This document shows, piece after piece, positions 44,655 to 54,544 of a DNA stretch of 64,000 bases (its first letter is position 1; each line of letters opens with the position of its first letter). The translations under genes were made by a program, and so were the position numbers. Below the pieces are notes generated by a model. That model searched no databases and was not told the origin of the DNA. It saw nothing but the letters and a program-made list of their open reading frames with translations. This stretch comes from Anaeromassilibacillus senegalensis (GTDB lineage: Bacteria; Bacillota; Clostridia; Oscillospirales; Acutalibacteraceae): positions 496,001 to 560,000 of the forward strand of contig NZ_JAFBIT010000002.1 in assembly GCF_021531715.1 (NCBI RefSeq), written 5' to 3'.

Positions 44655-45494
44655 TTACCACCCGGCTTCTTCGACGAACTTGTAGAAATCCTTTTCCGCG
44701 TCCTTGTCCTCGGCGCAGATCGTGCCGACCGTCTCGGTGTAGATGATGTATTCCTCCTTGCCGTCCAGCCCGAAAAGCTCGTTGCAGAGCGCCTGCTCGT
44801 AGGCGCCGATACCGCAGGTGCCAAGCCCCGTCGCCGCACAGGCAAGATACAACGCTTCGCCGACGTGCCCCATGTCGATCAGGGACATACGGTGGTTGAA
44901 ATAGCCGTAACGCCACTCATTGCGGTACGGCACATAGGACCAGTAAAACACCACGCTCGACTTCATTGCCCAGCGCTGGTCGCAGAGCGACTCATTCAGC
45001 ACGCTTTCGATGTTTTCCACCGCGCCGAGGTATTCGAGCTGGTTTGTCATCGGCAAATAGTGGTAACGGCCGGGCTGCAGGCCCTCCACCTTCCGCACGA
45101 GCAGATACGTCTCAAACGGATGGCGCGCGCCGCCGCACGGCACGGTGCGAATCGTCGCGTATTTCTTACCGCGAATGCTCTTAATGCCCTGCGTCGCCCA
45201 CAGAAGGAACGAAAGCTCCAGGAGCGTCAGCGGCTCATCGGTGTAAACACGCGAGGAGCAGCGGTTGAAAATCACATTCAGCATATCCTTGCCAAGCCCC
45301 AGCGGCTTGAAATCGCGGGGCAGATCGATGCGCACCTCGCTCACCGGCGCTTTGACGAGCGGCGGCTGCGGCAGCATCCTCTGCTGGTCGGATTTGAAAT
45401 CCTCCGGTTCCCGAGACTCGTCTGCCTTTGTATACCCGCGCGATGTCTCCCGGATCTCCTCAATACGTTCCTGTGTCAGGTCTTCCATTTTCAT
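44655..45494 (-). CDS. SagB/ThcOx-type nitroreductase-like oxidoreductase
   Basis: FMN-dependent dehydrogenase family; SagB proteins oxidise azolines in thiazole/oxazole-modified peptides, but many stand-alone members have other, unknown roles. The 279 residues contain RCSSRVYTDEPLTLLELSFL, TVPCGGARHPFETYL and the C-terminal LACAATGLGTCGIGAY. No SagC/SagD partner or precursor peptide lies nearby, so azole formation is unlikely. The ATG at 45494 follows AAGGAGG. It interrupts an otherwise translation-related operon. Confidence 0.85.
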   Translation of the reverse strand: MKMEDLTQERIEEIRETSRGYTKADESREPEDFKSDQQRMLPQPPLVKAPVSEVRIDLPRDFKPLGLGKDMLNVIFNRCSSRVYTDEPLTLLELSFLLWATQGIKSIRGKKYATIRTVPCGGARHPFETYLLVRKVEGLQPGRYHYLPMTNQLEYLGAVENIESVLNESLCDQRWAMKSSVVFYWSYVPYRNEWRYGYFNHRMSLIDMGHVGEALYLACAATGLGTCGIGAYEQALCNELFGLDGKEEYIIYTETVGTICAEDKDAEKDFYKFVEEAGW

Positions 45495-45512
45495 TTTGCA
45501 TTCCTCCTTGGA

Positions 45513-46460
45513 TTAAAACGCTTTCAGCGCCTCGCCGCACGCCGCGACAATTTGTGCTTTTGCTTCTTCCAGCGGCGCGTGAATCGTACAGCCCGCCGCA
45601 AATTTATGTCCGCCGCCACCAAAACGCGCGCAGACCGCCTGCGCGCTGGCAGGCGCATTGGAACGCATCGAAACCTTATATTCGTTTTCGCCGCGCTCCT
45701 GCAGGGTCAGGCCGATCAAAACGCCCTCCACCTGCCGCACAAACGACGATACGCCGGTCAGCTCGCTTTCGCCTGCACCCGTCTCCTCGAGCAGCGCGCG
45801 TGTCAGGCAGAGCACCGCACAGCGCCCGTCGTGGTAAAATTCCATGTCGCCGTACACGTGCTTCAAAAGCTCGACGGCGGCGCGGCTCTTCGTTTCAAAC
45901 ATCGCGCGGTTGATCTCCGCCGCGCGCGCGCCGCACTCCAGAAGCGACGCCGCGATGCGGTGCGTCTCCGGCGAGGCGTTCGAATAGCGGAAGCAGCCCG
46001 TGTCCGTCGAAATGCCGGTGTACAGGCAGTCGGCGATTTCCGGCGTGATCTCCACGCCCATCACCTGCACGAGCTTGTAAATCATCTGGCACGCCGCGCC
46101 GGCCGTGTCGTCCACCCAGATTTCCCGGGCAAACGGGCGGTGTGTACCGTGGTGGTCGATCGCGAGGTCGACACGCTCGCCGAGCGGCTCCAGCGCACCG
46201 AGCAGCGCCTTGTCCGCCACATCGACCGTGACGATGCGCTCCGGCTCGAAATCGCCGTACTCGATACCCGCAAACAGGTACGCCATGTTTTTCGGGACGG
46301 GATCCGCACAGCGGAACTGCACCGACTTGCCGAGCGCAAGCAGCGCTCGGCTCAGCGCCGAGGCGCAGCCGAGCGTATCGCCGTCCGGCGAGCGGTGGCT
46401 GAGAATCAGAATCCTGTCCCAGCTCTGCAGCAGATCCGCGGCCCGTTTCATATCTGCCAT
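45513..46460 (-). CDS. nrnA: DHH-family oligoribonuclease / pAp phosphatase (NrnA)
   Basis: Degrades nano-RNAs and 3'-phosphoadenosine 5'-phosphate. 315 residues with SHRSPDGDTLG (manganese site; the usual HxNPDGD has SPDGD), DVADKAL, DHHGTH and the DHHA1 motif GGGGHKFAAGC. The ATG at 46460 has AAAGGGG eight bases upstream; the GTG at 46466 is too close. rbfA precedes it, the order rbfA-nrnA-truB being common in Firmicutes. Confidence 0.92.
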   Translation of the reverse strand: MADMKRAADLLQSWDRILILSHRSPDGDTLGCASALSRALLALGKSVQFRCADPVPKNMAYLFAGIEYGDFEPERIVTVDVADKALLGALEPLGERVDLAIDHHGTHRPFAREIWVDDTAGAACQMIYKLVQVMGVEITPEIADCLYTGISTDTGCFRYSNASPETHRIAASLLECGARAAEINRAMFETKSRAAVELLKHVYGDMEFYHDGRCAVLCLTRALLEETGAGESELTGVSSFVRQVEGVLIGLTLQERGENEYKVSMRSNAPASAQAVCARFGGGGHKFAAGCTIHAPLEEAKAQIVAACGEALKAF

Positions 46461-46473
46461 ATCCACTACCCCT

Positions 46474-46821
46474 TTATTGCTTCTCGAGATCGTGCAGGAT
46501 CCTCGAAATGTTGGCGCTGTACTCGATGGAATCGGTCGCCTTGAAGATCAGCTCCGGAACATGGCGGAGCTTTAGACGCGCGCCCAGCTCGCGGCGCACG
46601 AAGCCCGCGGCGCTCTTGAGACCCTTCACGGCGTTTTCCGCCGCGGCCATTCCCTCCATCGCGCTGACGTAAACCGTGCAGTACGACAGATCGTTCGTGA
46701 CCTCTACGCGCACGACGCTCAGCATAATGCCGCTGACGCGCGGATCCTTGAGCTCACGCAGGATCGCCGAGATTTCCCGGCGGATGTCCTCTGTGGTTCT
46801 GCCCAACTTATGACTTGGCAT
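46474..46821 (-). CDS. rbfA: 30S ribosome-binding factor RbfA
   Basis: Assembly factor needed for 16S rRNA 5' end maturation. 115 residues with a KH-like fold: REISAILRELKDPRVSGIMLSV, then YVSAMEGM and RRELGARLKLRHVPEL. GAGAGGAG precedes the ATG. It lies in the nusA-infB operon but is separated from infB by an M20 peptidase gene. Confidence 0.95.
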   Translation of the reverse strand: MPSHKLGRTTEDIRREISAILRELKDPRVSGIMLSVVRVEVTNDLSYCTVYVSAMEGMAAAENAVKGLKSAAGFVRRELGARLKLRHVPELIFKATDSIEYSANISRILHDLEKQ

Positions 46822-46842
46822 GGTATTTCTCCTCTCTCTTGT

Positions 46843-47979
46843 TTATGCATGGGCGGCAAAGCGCGCGGAAATCAGATCCGCCGCGATGCCAAGGCCCGTT
46901 TTTAAGCTTTCCGTCTCGATCCATTCTTCGCGTGTGTGCGCGCCGCCGCCCCGGCAGAGCCCGACCGTCGCGGCGGGAATGCCGAGCGAAAACGGAATGT
47001 TGCAGTCCGTGGAGCCGGGATGGAATTCCGGTGCAAAGCCCGCACGCTTCTGAATGCTCCCGGCGCAGAGTGCAAGCAGCGTCGCCTGACGCGGATCGGC
47101 ATTGTCCTTTTTGCCGCAGGGGCGCTCGCCGAGCAGCTCCGCTTCGATCTCGAGCCCTTCGGCGCGGAAATCCGCGAGCACGCGCTCGAAATACGCTTTC
47201 GCGTCCAGCAGGCTGTCGTAATCGTCCGAGCGGAACTCGTATAGCATCCACGCCTCCTGCGCGATCGTGTTGACCGAGGTGCCGCCCTCGATGCGCCCGA
47301 CGTTGAACGTCGTGCGGCTGCCGTCCTGCGGCAGCTCGTAGGCGTAGAGCTTCGCGATGACGGCGCTCATCCGCTCGATGGCGTTGCGGTTGCCGAACGC
47401 GGCGTAGGAGTGCCCGCCCTCGGTGCGCACCGTAACGCGGTAGCGCAGCGAGCCGACCGCGGCGCTGCAGATACCCTCCATATAGCCGTCGAAGGAAACG
47501 ACCTGCTCCGTGCGGTCGCCGTAGCGCGCCATCAGGGCGCGGCAGCCCTTGAGGTTGCCGAGTCCCTCCTCGCACGCGTTCATCGCGAACACAATCCCGC
47601 CGTCCGTCTCGGGCTGCGTCTGCGCCGTGTACGCCGCCATCAGCATCAGCAGCGCGACGTTTGCGGTGTCGTCACCGACACCCGGGCAGAACATTTTTCC
47701 GTCCCGCTCCGTGAGCGCCATCGGCTCCGTATCGGGGAACACGGTATCGGTGTGCGCCATGAAAAGCGCGAGCTTTTCCGCGTCCCCGGCGCGGTACGGG
47801 TAGACGACGTTCAGCGCGTCGTCGATGAAAACGCCCTGTGCGCCGTGCGCCTCGAGCCACGATTTGCAGAACGCCGCCCGCTTTTCCTCGTGATGGCTCG
47901 GCGCGGGAATCGCGCAGAGTGTGCGCAGCAGCTCGAGCGCCTCGTTTTCATTTTGCTCGATATATTGTTCCAAATCCAT
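46843..47979 (-). CDS. M20/M25/M40 family metallopeptidase
   Basis: Zinc-dependent exo- or dipeptidase/deacylase, cytoplasmic. 378 residues from the ATG at 47979; metal-binding blocks are FMAHTDTVFPD, GVGDDTANVA, NACEEGLGN and the C-terminal FHPGSTDCNIP. The dimerisation region includes VRTEGGHSYAAFGNRNAIE. A TTG at 48003 is an alternative start; neither has a well-spaced ribosome binding site. Its place between infB and rbfA is unusual. Confidence 0.87.
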   Translation of the reverse strand: MDLEQYIEQNENEALELLRTLCAIPAPSHHEEKRAAFCKSWLEAHGAQGVFIDDALNVVYPYRAGDAEKLALFMAHTDTVFPDTEPMALTERDGKMFCPGVGDDTANVALLMLMAAYTAQTQPETDGGIVFAMNACEEGLGNLKGCRALMARYGDRTEQVVSFDGYMEGICSAAVGSLRYRVTVRTEGGHSYAAFGNRNAIERMSAVIAKLYAYELPQDGSRTTFNVGRIEGGTSVNTIAQEAWMLYEFRSDDYDSLLDAKAYFERVLADFRAEGLEIEAELLGERPCGKKDNADPRQATLLALCAGSIQKRAGFAPEFHPGSTDCNIPFSLGIPAATVGLCRGGGAHTREEWIETESLKTGLGIAADLISARFAAHA

Positions 47980-48060
47980 TGTGATGCACACTTTCCCTTT
48001 CAAAGTGCGGGATAAAAGAACCGCGCCCCGCGGCTGGGGGCGCGGTCAAACCGACTTAGC

Positions 48061-50532
48061 TTATTCTCTGTATTCCTCCATCTCGTACGCCTCGAGGATA
48101 TCGCCGATCTTGATATCGCTGAAGCGCTCGAGCGTGATGCCGCAGTCGTAGCCGTCCGCAACCTCCTTGACGTCGTCCTTGAAGCGGCGCAGGGAGGCGA
48201 TCTTGTCGTCGGCAACGATGATGCCGTCGCGCACCAGGCGCACCAGCGCGCCGCGCACGATCTTGCCGGAGGTAACGTGACCGCCGATGACCATGCCGAC
48301 GTTCGTGATCTTGTAAACCTCGCGGCATTCCGCCTTGCCGAGGAACACCTCGCGGTACTTCGGTGCAAGCATGCCCTTCATCGCGGATTCGATCTCCTCG
48401 ATGCAGTCGTAGATGATGCGGTACAAGCGCATATCGACGCCGTCGCGCTTCGCGTTTTCCTCCGCGACCGGGTCGGGACGGACGTTGAAGCCGACGATAA
48501 TCGCGTTCGACGCGTTCGCCAGCATGACGTCGCTTTCGCTGATCGCGCCGACCGCGCCGTGGATGACGTGGACGCGCACCTCGTCGTTCGTGAGCTTCTC
48601 GAGCGACTGGCGCACCGCCTCGACGGAGCCCTGCACGTCTGCCTTGACGATGATCTTGAGCTCCTTCATCTCGCCGACCTTCATCTGCTCGAAGAGATTG
48701 TCGAGCGTGACTTTTGTCTGCGAGTTGAACATCTCTTCCTTCTGCTCGGTGATGCGCTGTTCAACCAGCTCGCGGGCCAGGCGCTCATCGGAAACGGCGT
48801 TGAAGATATCGCCGCCAACCGGCACCTCGTTGAGACCCGTGACCTCAACCGGCACGGACGGGCCGGCGTGCTCGACGCGCTCGCCGCGCTCGTTCATCAT
48901 CGCGCGGATACGGCCAACCGTCGTGCCCGCGACGACGATATCGCCGACGTTCAGTGTGCCGTTCTGGACGAGCACCGTCGCGACCGGGCCGCGGCCCTTG
49001 TCGAGACGCGCTTCGATGACCGTGCCCTTCGCGGCGCGGTCCGGGTTCGCCTTAAGTTCTTTCATGTCCGCCGTGAGGATGATCATCTCGAGCAGATCCT
49101 CGATACCCATCTTCGTGTGCGCGGAAACCGGAATGCACGGCACGTCGCCGCCCCACTCCTCCGGCACCAGCTCATACTCGGTGAGCTGCTGCTTGACGAG
49201 GTCGGGGTTCGCCGCCGGCTTATCCATCTTGTTGATGGCGACGATGATCGAAACGCCCGCCGCCTTGGCGTGATTGATGGCCTCAACGGTCTGCGGCATG
49301 ATGCCGTCGTCCGCCGCGACGACGAGGACGGCAATATCCGTGACCTGCGCGCCTCTGGCACGCATCGTGGTGAACGCGGCGTGGCCCGGCGTATCGAGGA
49401 AGGTGATCTCGCGGTCATCCACCTGCACGCGGTACGCGCCGATATGCTGCGTGATGCCGCCGGCCTCGCCCGCCGTGACGTTCGCATGGCGGATCGCGTC
49501 GAGAATCGAGGTCTTGCCGTGGTCGACGTGACCCATGACGACGACAACCGGTGCGCGCGGCACGAGGTTTGCATCGTCGTCCTCGCTGTCGTCGATGATG
49601 CGCTCCTCGATCGTGACGACAACCTCCTTTTCGACCTTCGCATGGAACTCATCCGCGATGAGCACCGCCGTATCGAAATCAATCGTGTCGTTGATCGTGG
49701 CGAACACGCCGTTCATCATCAGCTTCTTGATGACCTCGGCGCTCGTCGCCTTCAGGCGCAGCGCGAACTCGCCGACCGTGATTTCATCCGGCACGGTGAT
49801 CGTGATCGGCTTCGCCTTGCGCTCCGCCGCGATGCGGTTCAGGCGCTCCGCCTCCGTCTCGCGCTTCGCGCTCTTCGGCTTACCGCGGCGCTGGCTCTTC
49901 TGGTTAATCTTCTGCTTCGCCGCGACGGTGTCGTTCTTCACCTTGTCGTAGGCGAGGCGGTCGTATTTCTCGTTGTACTTGTCGATGTTGACATTGACCG
50001 TGCGCGTATCGACGACGCGGCGGCTTACCGTCTTCGTCTCCTCCGCAGCGGCCGCCGGCGCGGTATTCTGCTGCGGCGCGGGACGCTTCTGGTTATTCTG
50101 GCTGTTCTGGCCATTCTGAGCGTTCTGATTCTTCGGACCATTCTGGCCGTTCGGCTTGCGGTCGTTCTTCTGGCCCTTTGCGCCGTTTGCGTTGTTCGGC
50201 TTCTTCTGGTCGTTCGCCTGTCTGCCGTTCGGCTGCCCCTTCTGCACCGGGCGCTTTTCCTGCGGCTTCGCGTTCTGCTTCGGCGCGGCGGGCTTCTCCG
50301 CAGGCTGTTCGGGCGCCTCCTGCGCCTTGTTGCGCGTCGCAAAGTACGCGTCAAAATTCTGCACGGCGTGATCCTGCGTGAACTTGTCGAACACAATGTC
50401 CAGCTCGTTCTCCTCCAGCGCCGTCATGTGCTTCTTCGGCTCCTTGACATACTTGCCGAGAATATCCAGCACTTCCTTATTCGCAACGTCGAGATCCTTG
50501 GCGACCTCGTGAACCCTGTATTTGATCATCAT
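48061..50532 (-). CDS. infB: Translation initiation factor IF-2
   Basis: GTPase that loads initiator tRNA on the 30S subunit. 823 residues: IF2 N-terminal domain ([14 protein letters not shown]), a Gln/Asn/Pro/Lys-rich linker about 70-165, a second IF2_N, GTPase motifs GHVDHGKT (334-341), DTPGHAAF and NKMDKP, and C-terminal domains. The ATG at 50532 overlaps the ylxQ stop by four bases. AGAGG precedes it. Confidence 0.97.
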   Translation of the reverse strand: MMIKYRVHEVAKDLDVANKEVLDILGKYVKEPKKHMTALEENELDIVFDKFTQDHAVQNFDAYFATRNKAQEAPEQPAEKPAAPKQNAKPQEKRPVQKGQPNGRQANDQKKPNNANGAKGQKNDRKPNGQNGPKNQNAQNGQNSQNNQKRPAPQQNTAPAAAAEETKTVSRRVVDTRTVNVNIDKYNEKYDRLAYDKVKNDTVAAKQKINQKSQRRGKPKSAKRETEAERLNRIAAERKAKPITITVPDEITVGEFALRLKATSAEVIKKLMMNGVFATINDTIDFDTAVLIADEFHAKVEKEVVVTIEERIIDDSEDDDANLVPRAPVVVVMGHVDHGKTSILDAIRHANVTAGEAGGITQHIGAYRVQVDDREITFLDTPGHAAFTTMRARGAQVTDIAVLVVAADDGIMPQTVEAINHAKAAGVSIIVAINKMDKPAANPDLVKQQLTEYELVPEEWGGDVPCIPVSAHTKMGIEDLLEMIILTADMKELKANPDRAAKGTVIEARLDKGRGPVATVLVQNGTLNVGDIVVAGTTVGRIRAMMNERGERVEHAGPSVPVEVTGLNEVPVGGDIFNAVSDERLARELVEQRITEQKEEMFNSQTKVTLDNLFEQMKVGEMKELKIIVKADVQGSVEAVRQSLEKLTNDEVRVHVIHGAVGAISESDVMLANASNAIIVGFNVRPDPVAEENAKRDGVDMRLYRIIYDCIEEIESAMKGMLAPKYREVFLGKAECREVYKITNVGMVIGGHVTSGKIVRGALVRLVRDGIIVADDKIASLRRFKDDVKEVADGYDCGITLERFSDIKIGDILEAYEMEEYRE

Positions 50533-50864
50533 ATACGCAATTCCTCTCTTTCTCCGGCTGCCCCAAGCTCCTGCTTCAGCTTTTCCGCAAAGCCCTCGCC
50601 GCAGACGGCGACAACGCCTGTCTTTTTGCCGATGGCCGCGGAGATTTCCTCCATCGTAAAGTCGGTTTCCGCGACCGGTACGCCGTACCGCTCCGCCTCA
50701 AACCGCACGTTTTTCTTTGTCTTGTCCGAAAGGTCGCACGCGGTGAGCGCCAGACGGCATTCCCCGCACCGCATCGCATCCACAGCGGTTTCATACCCCC
50801 AGCGGAGCTGCCCTGCGCGGCGCGCAAGCCCCATCACGGACAGTGGCTGCTTCATGCCGGTCAT
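50529..50864 (-). CDS. ylxQ: L7Ae/L30e-family RNA-binding protein YlxQ
   Basis: K-turn-type RNA-binding protein, 111 residues. [20 protein letters not shown], then [16 protein letters not shown] and GVPVAETDF give the L7Ae fold. The ATG at 50864 overlaps the ylxR stop (ATGA) and its end overlaps infB. Three-way overlap ylxR-ylxQ-infB indicates coupled translation. Confidence 0.88.
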   Translation of the reverse strand: MTGMKQPLSVMGLARRAGQLRWGYETAVDAMRCGECRLALTACDLSDKTKKNVRFEAERYGVPVAETDFTMEEISAAIGKKTGVVAVCGEGFAEKLKQELGAAGEREELRI

Positions 50865-51190
50865 CCATCCTTTCCGCTCTTCTGCGCGTCTGCGCACAGC
50901 TCGGCGTACATGGCCTCAAAGACCGCATCCTCGATGCGGCACGAAAACGCGCGCTCAAAGCGCCGCGCCTTCTGCGCCTTTTGCAGACACTCGGGATTTC
51001 TGCACACGTACGCGCCGCGCCCGGGCTTTCTGCCGGTGAGATCCAGCGAGACCTCGCCGCCCGTCTGCACGCCGTTTTCTTCCTTGACCGGCGCGCGCAC
51101 GACGCGCACCAGCTCTTTTTTCGGCTTCATTTCACCGCATCCCGCACACATACGGAGCGGTATTTTCTTCTGTTTCACGGTTCCAATCAC
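50861..51190 (-). CDS. ylxR: YlxR family RNA-binding protein (DUF448)
   Basis: 109 residues: RMCAGCGEMKPKKELVRVVR and GRGAYVCRNPECLQKAQK are family signatures (Cys pairs and a basic surface). YlxR binds RNA and, in some Firmicutes, RNase P. The start is uncertain: GTG at 51190 has AAAGGA very close, and the GTG at 51178 is an alternative. Standard position between nusA and ylxQ. Confidence 0.9.
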   Translation of the reverse strand: MIGTVKQKKIPLRMCAGCGEMKPKKELVRVVRAPVKEENGVQTGGEVSLDLTGRKPGRGAYVCRNPECLQKAQKARRFERAFSCRIEDAVFEAMYAELCADAQKSGKDG

Positions 51191-51224
51191 GTTCCTTTCT
51201 GCGAGATGCTTGTGCGTTCCGAAA

Positions 51225-52313
51225 TCAGCCCTCTTCGCCGAAGAAGCCGCTTTCGGGCTTGATGTCGATCTTCCAGCCGGTCAGCTTCGCCGCAAGGCGG
51301 GCGTTCTGGCCCTTGTTGCCGATGGCGAGCGAAAGCTGGCTGTCCGGCACCGTGACCTTGCACACGTGCGAGCCGTCCGCCGCAGGCTCCACGGAGAGCA
51401 CCGTAGCCGGCGCGAGCGCCGCCGCGATGAACTTCGCGGGCTCCTCACTGTAATCGACAATATCCATCTTTTCGCCGCCGAGCTCGTTCACGATATCCGT
51501 GACGCGCGCGCCGCGTGTGCCGATGCACGCGCCGACCGCATCGACGTCGGGATTGTGGCTGATGACGGCGATCTTCGTTCTGGAGCCGGCCTCACGCGCG
51601 ATGGCCTTGATCTCAACTGTGCCGTCGAAGATCTCCGGAACTTCCTTCTCGAACAGGCGGCGGATCAGATCGGGATGCGTGCGGGAGATGATAGCCTTCG
51701 GGCCTTTTTCCGTCTCCTTGACGTCCACGACGTAGACCTGCACATAGTCGCCTTCCTTGACGTTCTCGGTGCCGACCTGCTCGCTCTTCGGGAGCACGGC
51801 CTCGGCCTTACCGATTTTCAGCGAGAGCGCGCCGGTCTTCGGATCCACGCGCTCAACCAGTGCGCTGACGAGCTCCTGATGGCGGCTCTTGAATTCCTGC
51901 ATCATCTGGCCGCGCTCGCTGTCGCGGATGCCCTGGCGGATGATGTTTCGCGCGGTCTGCGCCGCAACGCGGCCAAACTGCTTCGTATCGAGACGGTGGC
52001 GCACAAAGCCGCCGAGCTGTGCGCGGGGGTCATACTGCTGCGCGATCTCGAGTGCGATCTCGCGGTTCGGGTTCTCCGCGGTCTCGACGATCTCCTTGCG
52101 CAGAAATACGTCAAACTGGCCCTTCTCCGGATCCATATCGATGACGACGTCCTCGTTGCCGTAGCTGTTCTTGCAGGCGGTGACGATCGCCTTCTTGATC
52201 TTATCGATCATAAAATCGACCGGGATGCCCTTCTCCGCTTCCAGAAGCTTCAGCGCTTCAAAAAGCTCCTTGCCGTCGTTGTTTTCCTTTTTCTGGACTG
52301 CTTTCCTTGCCAT
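51225..52313 (-). CDS. nusA: Transcription termination/antitermination factor NusA
   Basis: Binds RNA polymerase and modulates pausing and termination. 362 residues: N-terminal domain (FEALKLLEAEKGIPVDFMID), S1 domain, and two KH domains (PDVDAVGACIGTRGARV; LSLAIGNKGQNARLA). The start at 52313 (MARKAVQKK) is downstream of an extension overlapping the rimP end. Firmicute-type, without the acidic repeats of Proteobacteria. Confidence 0.96.
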   Translation of the reverse strand: MARKAVQKKENNDGKELFEALKLLEAEKGIPVDFMIDKIKKAIVTACKNSYGNEDVVIDMDPEKGQFDVFLRKEIVETAENPNREIALEIAQQYDPRAQLGGFVRHRLDTKQFGRVAAQTARNIIRQGIRDSERGQMMQEFKSRHQELVSALVERVDPKTGALSLKIGKAEAVLPKSEQVGTENVKEGDYVQVYVVDVKETEKGPKAIISRTHPDLIRRLFEKEVPEIFDGTVEIKAIAREAGSRTKIAVISHNPDVDAVGACIGTRGARVTDIVNELGGEKMDIVDYSEEPAKFIAAALAPATVLSVEPAADGSHVCKVTVPDSQLSLAIGNKGQNARLAAKLTGWKIDIKPESGFFGEEG

Positions 52314-52345
52314 TTTCCCAATTACCTGCCTTCTATCAGATTGTT

Positions 52346-52831
52346 TTAATAGTCTTCGATCAGGTTGACCGACGCGCATTCCTTCTTGGTGAAGGTGACC
52401 GTCGTCTCCTCGTCTGTGATAATCTCAAAATCGCCGTTTTCCGCAACGTCGATCAAAACGCCCTCCAGCTCGCGCACGCCGTTTTCCAGCGGGCGGATCA
52501 GCTTCACGCGCACGGGTGCTTCCAGAAACGCCTCAAAATGCTCGGGGCGCGTCAGCTTGCGGTTGATGCCCGGGGAGGAAACCTCCAGCATGTACTCCTG
52601 CGGGATCGGGTCCTCCGCGTCGAGCACGGGATTGATCGCATGCGTGAGGTCCACGCAGTCGTCGATGGTGACGCCGCCGTCCTTGTCGATGAAAATGCGC
52701 AGATACCAGTCCGCGCCCTCTTTTGTGAACGTCACGTCCCAGATGGTAAGCCCCAGCTCCTTCGCCAGCGGCTCGGCAATCGCACGGACAATATCCGTCG
52801 TGCTGCCTCTCTTTTTCTTTTCCTCTGCCAT
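52346..52831 (-). CDS. rimP: Ribosome maturation factor RimP
   Basis: 30S assembly factor. 161 residues with the LGLTIWDVTFTKEGADWYLR-like block, DPIPQEYMLEVSSPGINRKL and a C-terminal SH3-like domain. First gene of the nusA operon. AAAGGAA precedes the ATG at 52831. Confidence 0.94.
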   Translation of the reverse strand: MAEEKKKRGSTTDIVRAIAEPLAKELGLTIWDVTFTKEGADWYLRIFIDKDGGVTIDDCVDLTHAINPVLDAEDPIPQEYMLEVSSPGINRKLTRPEHFEAFLEAPVRVKLIRPLENGVRELEGVLIDVAENGDFEIITDEETTVTFTKKECASVNLIEDY

Positions 52832-52894
52832 ATGCGCATTCCTTTCTCGCAGGATCGGCCTTGCGGTGATTTTGGAATTATCCGCAATACAAAC

Positions 52895-52920
52895 GAAAGA
52901 GTGGGTCGCCCCACTCTTTC
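52895..52920 (-). other. Perfect hairpin in the rimP leader
   Basis: GAAAGAGTGGG and CCCACTCTTTC form an 11-bp stem with a 4-base loop about 25 bases after the predicted transcription start. Minus-strand sequence after it lacks a U-tract, so it is more likely a leader structure (stability or regulation) than a terminator. Confidence 0.55.
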
Positions 52921-52945
52921 ATCATCCTACTATCTACCGTAGGTT

Positions 52946-52974
52946 ATTATACCACGCCTTTTCCCGTTTTGCAA
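52946..52974 (-). promoter_or_regulatory. Sigma-A promoter of the rimP-nusA-infB operon
   Basis: Minus-strand TTGCAA (52974-52969) and TATAAT (52951-52946), spacer 17. Confidence 0.78.
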
Positions 52975-52999
52975 GGAGAAAAACAAAGTTTTCAACAGG

Positions 53000-53030
53000 A
53001 AAAGGGCACGGAGCTTTCCGTGCCCTTCGG
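53000..53030 (-). terminator. Intrinsic terminator of the ABC/DUF4340 operon
   Basis: Minus-strand stem GGGCACGGA / TCCGTGCCC (53025-53017 with 53012-53004) followed by TTTTCC. Confidence 0.75.
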
Positions 53031-53043
53031 CTTTGTTCAAGAT

Positions 53044-54522
53044 TTAGTCTTCATCCTTAACCGGCTGGTTCTTGGCGAGAATCGGCTTGGCTTCGAGGAT
53101 CGCCTCAATGTCTGTGGAGCGCACGGCGCCGGTCGGCTGACCATTCAGCGTGGCGATGCAGCGGCGCTCGGCGTTCGGGTCGGCGTAGAACGAGATTTCC
53201 TCCGTCTTCCCGTCAAAGTAGTCGTAGCGGATCGTCAGCAGCGGGTCTCCCTCCGGCTCGCGGATATCCTCGTTGAGCAGGGATACGCCCAGGAGCATCT
53301 GATAGAACGGCTGGTAATTGTCGTACTCGATCTCCTTGCCGTTCTTGGAGACCTCAAGGTTGTAGTACGGGGTGGTCTCCGTGGAGCGCTCCTCGTCCTC
53401 GATGCGCGTGATGTCGTAGACGTCCGTGCCGTCGGCCGCCGTGACCGTCAGCTTCTGGACGCTCTTGATGTACGGCAGACGGATAAAGCCGTCGCGCAGA
53501 TCGTAGAGCGAAACGTTTGCCCAGGAATCCACGCTTGCCTCCGCAATTGTGTAGATCGTCTTATTGTCATCGACCATCATGCCGTAGAGGCCGCTGGTCT
53601 TTTCACCCAGACGGATCGTGTGCTTCTCGCCGGAGATCTGGTACTCGGCAATGGCAACCGGCTCGTCCAGACCGTACTTTTCGATCTCGTCCTCGGTCGC
53701 CTGTACCGCCACGACGCCGGAAGCGGTCACGTTCTGGAGCTGCTCGATGAGGCCGTCGATTTTCGAGGAGTTCGCACCGGCGTAGATCGGCTCGGTAATG
53801 TCGTACGAAAGCACCTCGTCATCCGAAAGACCCATGTGGATCTCCTGCGGGTAGTTTGTGCCGGAAAGATGCAGGCTCTCCAGCTCAGGCTGTCCCTCGG
53901 TCTCATTGCCCTCCGCATCTTCCGTCACCGGGTTCGGGATGGCGATCACAGCCTTATCGATAAATTCATACTTGGACTGCGTGAGGTATGTGGAGACCGG
54001 CACAATATACACGAGATCGTTGTACAGGATATAGCGGCCGTACGATTCGCCCGCTTCGCTGCCGATGATGATGGTGTCCTTCGTGCCGTCCGTATACGTG
54101 ACGGTGCCCTTATACTGGCCGTCGCCGGAAAGACCGTATTCCGAAAGGTTCTGTACCGTTCCGATCTCCTTCGAGGGTGTGACGGAATAGAATCGAATCG
54201 CAAGATTCTGCACGTTCGAGGTGAGAACCGCTTCGTCCTCCCAGCCCTCGATGGTGAACGTATCGTTCTCTTCGCTTTCCGGGTCGCTCTTCGTGGGAAG
54301 AAGCGTCAGGGTCTCGCCGCTTTCGGCGCTTTCCACCACGATGTTCTTCACTTCCGTGATGGAGCGGTCAATCAGCTTTTCTGCCGCCTCGCTCGAAGCG
54401 GAGGAGCTGGATTCCGCTTCCTCCTCGGCAGGCGTGCCGGTCAGCATCAGCACGGCCGCCGCAATGCCCAGAATGAGCAGAACGGCGAGTGCGATGATAA
54501 TGTTTTTTGTCGTTTTCTTCAT
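53044..54522 (-). CDS. DUF4340 domain-containing lipoprotein-like/membrane-anchored protein
   Basis: 492 residues. One N-terminal membrane segment (NIIIALAVLLILGIAAAVLM) with a low-complexity Ser/Glu/Ala stretch after it, then an extracytoplasmic domain with repeated beta-rich blocks (SGDGQYKGTVTYTDGTKDTI, GEKHTIRLGEKTSGLYGM) typical of DUF4340. Such proteins follow Gld-type ABC genes and are thought to be part of the complex. Function unknown. AAAGGA precedes the ATG. Last gene of the four-gene operon. Confidence 0.82.
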   Translation of the reverse strand: MKKTTKNIIIALAVLLILGIAAAVLMLTGTPAEEEAESSSSASSEAAEKLIDRSITEVKNIVVESAESGETLTLLPTKSDPESEENDTFTIEGWEDEAVLTSNVQNLAIRFYSVTPSKEIGTVQNLSEYGLSGDGQYKGTVTYTDGTKDTIIIGSEAGESYGRYILYNDLVYIVPVSTYLTQSKYEFIDKAVIAIPNPVTEDAEGNETEGQPELESLHLSGTNYPQEIHMGLSDDEVLSYDITEPIYAGANSSKIDGLIEQLQNVTASGVVAVQATEDEIEKYGLDEPVAIAEYQISGEKHTIRLGEKTSGLYGMMVDDNKTIYTIAEASVDSWANVSLYDLRDGFIRLPYIKSVQKLTVTAADGTDVYDITRIEDEERSTETTPYYNLEVSKNGKEIEYDNYQPFYQMLLGVSLLNEDIREPEGDPLLTIRYDYFDGKTEEISFYADPNAERRCIATLNGQPTGAVRSTDIEAILEAKPILAKNQPVKDED

Positions 54523-54544
54523 GGTATTCCTTTCTCCCTGCGGC

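Noticed and set aside
44655-45494. Thiazole/oxazole-modified microcin cluster
   Set aside because: Only the SagB-like gene is present; no cyclodehydratase, transporter or precursor peptide in the surroundings.
48277-51039. 920-codon plus-strand open frame
   Set aside because: Antisense to infB, ylxQ and ylxR; Arg/Asp/Leu-rich translation without any motif.
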